From positions 1 through 15,764 of the forward strand of contig JBMFQR010000038.1 in assembly GCA_049968515.1 (NCBI GenBank): DNA of 15,764 nt, written 5' to 3'. The DNA comes from JAOACQ01 sp049968515. GTDB lineage: Bacteria > Spirochaetota > Brevinematia > Brevinematales > JAOACQ01. The notes below the pieces were generated by a model, which did no database searches, was not told the DNA's origin, and worked only from the letters and a program-made list of their open reading frames with translations. Shown here piece after piece: positions 13,892 through 15,764 of this stretch. A program made the translations under genes and the position numbers. Numbering within the stretch: position 1 is the stretch's first letter; each line of letters opens with the position of its first letter.

Positions 13892-15313
13892 CTATTTAAT
13901 CAGCCTTTTTAATTCTTTTGATACAGCGGATAAAAATGAATTTAATATTCCCTTTTTGGATGGTGATGTTGCAATAATCTTTGCATTTTTTGAATTAATT
14001 ATTTCTCCACTTGATACCTCTACAAGCTGGAGTGTCACGGTGTAATTTGCAATGTATCTTTCGAGTGTTTCATCGTATTTTGATTCTTCTCCTGTTGCAA
14101 TTATGATTAGAACCTGCTTTATTCCATTTTCTTCAAGCTTGTTTAATTCACTCTTTTTGATGTCAGCAAGGAGGTTGTAATTAATTCCAGAAGGGGTGTT
14201 TTTTACTTTATAACCTTTTGCAACAAGTATGCTTTGTGCCTCACTGGAAAGCTCTCTGTTTAAGATATAACTACCATTATTTTCGATTAAGGCTACCACT
14301 GCGGTGGCAAGTTGCCTGTTTTTACTTGAAGTTGTTGAAAATGTGATTGAGGTTGAAATCTTTTCCACTGCGTCCATAAGGGTGAGATAAAATTTTTTGT
14401 AATCCTTTTCTATGTCTGTAAGTTCTGGAAAATCCATCACAAGCTTTGCATAGAGAATTGTCTCATCATTTACCTCATTTAGCGATTGAATACCACAAGA
14501 GACCGTGCCATCCTCTGAAGAGGTGGACAGTTTAGCATAGTTTCCTGAGTTATTACGGATTGTGAAGTTAACCTTTGCACCTGAAAGTGGGATTTTTCTT
14601 TTACCATCAGAGTATGAAATTTTAAAGCCGAATTTCCCGCCTTTTGAAATATCAATCTCCTTTGCTTCTTCTGCCGGGGCTATCTCAACATTCTGTAATA
14701 TTTTTGTTATTTTGCTAATGTATACTGGAAATTCGTCTCTTCTTTCTTTCACTTTCACAGAACTTAATGCCGCTGTATAGTAGGCTTCTATAGATTTTAA
14801 TATATTTCCTTCTTTTAATTCATTTTCTGCCAGTTCAAGTTGTTTGTCTACAAGTTCAAGCTTTCTCTTTAGTTCGCTTAGTATCCTGTTTCTCTCACTT
14901 TCGAATGTAGCCTTGCTGATTTTTGTAAGAACCCAGACTTTATAATATTTTAGCCCGCTATCTTCTGTTTCTTCATAGGAGACCTCATCAACCTCAACTC
15001 CACTAAGCTGAACAATACTTTTTGACTTTATTTCTTCTGTGTAGTTTCTCTGAAGGTCTTTGTCTGATGAGAGGTTTCCATATGTTGAAAATATCTTTTC
15101 AACCTCTGTCTCCTCAAATATGCTTGAGGCTATCTTTGATTTCGCATTGTATAAGGCTTTTTCCTTTACATTTTCAATGCTGTCAATATCTTCGGAATAA
15201 CCAACAAAGTAGAAGTATTTATCATCCTTTTTAGGGTTTGTTACCCAGACTGGTTCTTTTGCAAAGCTGAAGCAGATTGAAAGGATTAAGATAAAAGGGT
15301 AGATTCTTTTCAT
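13892..15313 (-). CDS. Secreted LPP20-like protein with C-terminal domain of unknown role
   Basis: 473 residues from ATG 15313, chosen because CGGAGG lies seven bases upstream and the protein then starts with a signal peptide (MKRIYPFILILSICFSFA, cleavage after A18; no good lipobox). EPVWVTNPKKDDKYFYFVGYS followed by an Ala-rich helix (about 20-140) resembles the LPP20 domain (P-W-V ... Y-F-x-V-G). A charged helical stretch (about 150-215) may be coiled coil or TPR-like. A beta-sandwich (about 225-320, GAKVNFTIRNNSGNYAKL) and a C-terminal alpha/beta part with KQVLIIIATGEES and TVTLQLVEVSSGEII, like FlgT/CsgG-type periplasmic domains, follow. Probably periplasmic or outer-membrane associated; exact role unknown. 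First gene of a two-gene operon with the polymerase. Confidence 0.75.
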   Translation of the reverse strand: MKRIYPFILILSICFSFAKEPVWVTNPKKDDKYFYFVGYSEDIDSIENVKEKALYNAKSKIASSIFEETEVEKIFSTYGNLSSDKDLQRNYTEEIKSKSIVQLSGVEVDEVSYEETEDSGLKYYKVWVLTKISKATFESERNRILSELKRKLELVDKQLELAENELKEGNILKSIEAYYTAALSSVKVKERRDEFPVYISKITKILQNVEIAPAEEAKEIDISKGGKFGFKISYSDGKRKIPLSGAKVNFTIRNNSGNYAKLSTSSEDGTVSCGIQSLNEVNDETILYAKLVMDFPELTDIEKDYKKFYLTLMDAVEKISTSITFSTTSSKNRQLATAVVALIENNGSYILNRELSSEAQSILVAKGYKVKNTPSGINYNLLADIKKSELNKLEENGIKQVLIIIATGEESKYDETLERYIANYTVTLQLVEVSSGEIINSKNAKIIATSPSKKGILNSFLSAVSKELKRLIK

Positions 15314-15334
15314 TTTTTCCTCCGTTTGACTTAA

Positions 15335-15363
15335 ATTATAATTAGATTTTAACCAAATGTAAA
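15335..15363 (-). promoter_or_regulatory. Promoter of the LPP20-like protein and dnaE operon
   Basis: On the minus strand TTTACA (15363-15358) and TATAAT (15340-15335) are separated by 17 bases, about 20 nt before ATG 15313. It also argues against translation from the upstream ATG at 15409. Confidence 0.7.
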
Positions 15364-15533
15364 ATTTAATTAGCACTCTAAAAACTGGAATGCATTTATA
15401 TTTTAACATCAGTTCTGGCTATTTTCTAATGATTGAAATTTTTTTGTTTTATCAAATCACAAAGGGGCTGGTAAAAATATCAGCACCAGCATTTTCTTAC
15501 TTTATTTATCTACGGATTGGATGGATGAGAAGG

Positions 15534-15629
15534 ATTTGCATAGATTATAAATTCCACGAGAACTGAAAAATCAAAGCTCTTTGAACGATATAAAAATAAA
15601 TTGGCATAGATTATAAATTCCACGAGAAC
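15534..15629. CRISPR. Possible minimal CRISPR-like array: two 30-nt repeats, one 36-nt spacer
   Basis: 15534-15563 and 15600-15629 are the same 30 bases apart from position 4 (T or G): they begin ATT(T/G)GCATAG and end TTCCACGAGAAC. The 36-nt sequence between them (15564-15599) is unrelated. A 30/36 geometry is typical of type I-B and III arrays. Against it: only two copies, no third copy at the expected 66-nt steps on either side, no cas gene in the window, and no GAAAC-type end. It could be a relic array or a simple direct repeat. Confidence 0.45.
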
Positions 15630-15714
15630 CCATCTCATCAGTGAGAACCATTGGAATTGAGGATAAAATAAGTAAAAGCTTTAAGCTTTGTTACAATGTT
15701 GTTATCAGAAAGAC

Positions 15715-15744
15715 TTGACATATTATATCCAACTATCTTATAAT
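15715..15744 (+). promoter_or_regulatory. Outward-facing promoter at the window edge
   Basis: TTGACA (15715-15720) and TATAAT (15739-15744) are perfect consensus boxes with an 18-base spacer. Transcription would start near 15751 and leave the window to the right, so the transcript cannot be identified here. Confidence 0.7.
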
Positions 15745-15764
15745 AAACTAAAAAAGGGGCAACT

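Larger units (their letters stand above)
15410..15764. other. Gene-free right end of the window
   Basis: About 355 bp without a plausible gene. It holds, in order: a short hairpin, GCTGGT (15467-15472) with ACCAGC (15485-15490) and a 12-base loop, preceded by AAAGGGGCTG, a word shared with the left end of the MITE-like element; the two CRISPR-like repeats; an unassigned 85-bp stretch; and an outward promoter. Confidence 0.6.

Noticed and set aside
15314..15409. 32-codon extension of the LPP20-like protein
   Set aside because: It overlaps the promoter boxes, and ATG 15313 has GGAGG and starts a proper signal peptide.
15467..15490. Terminator hairpin
   Set aside because: Only a 6-bp stem with a 12-base loop, no clean T run in either direction and no gene ending at it.

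Overview
The window is an AT-rich, bacterial, gene-dense stretch of about 15.8 kb. Signal peptides, a lipoprotein and an LPP20-like secreted protein point to a bacterium with a periplasm. I cannot name the species. The content is metal and metalloid defence (arsenic and copper), then a lone sugar-transporter permease, a lipoprotein, a DnaE-type polymerase and a secreted LPP20-like protein.

Positions 1-3814, minus strand: an arsenic operon. A TTGACA-17-TATGAT promoter reads leftwards into acr3 (arsenite efflux), arsR (repressor), a YraQ/ArsP-type permease, an ArsD-like thioredoxin-fold protein, an FmdB-type zinc-ribbon protein with a Cys-rich tail, and a CPBP-family membrane protein cut by the window edge. 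Gaps between genes are about 0-35 nt. Three of the six genes look frame-interrupted. acr3 and the permease each have a well-placed ATG and ribosome binding site, but this start is one base out of frame with the rest of the protein, and in both the interruption is a run of seven A at codons 7-10. The CPBP gene is interrupted at codon 38.

Positions 4026-7874, plus strand: a copper operon, divergent from the arsenic one. A TTGACT-17-TATAAT promoter with an ATATACCC/GGGTATAT operator precedes csoR, a thioredoxin-like protein, an HMA metallochaperone, a Met-rich SHOCT membrane protein and, after 104 nt holding a perfect 28-bp palindrome, the Cu(I) ATPase copA. The palindrome region and the arsenic promoter share ten-base words, so one regulator may act at both.

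Positions 7936-10812: a sugar ABC permease without its ATPase or binding protein (minus), repeats and a hairpin, a lipoprotein (plus), and a MITE-like element with 15-bp terminal inverted repeats.

Positions 10819-15764: a two-gene minus-strand operon, LPP20-like secreted protein then a 1022-residue DnaE polymerase whose PHP metal site looks degraded. It is followed by a gene-free end holding two 30-nt repeats 36 nt apart (CRISPR-like geometry) and a strong outward-facing promoter.
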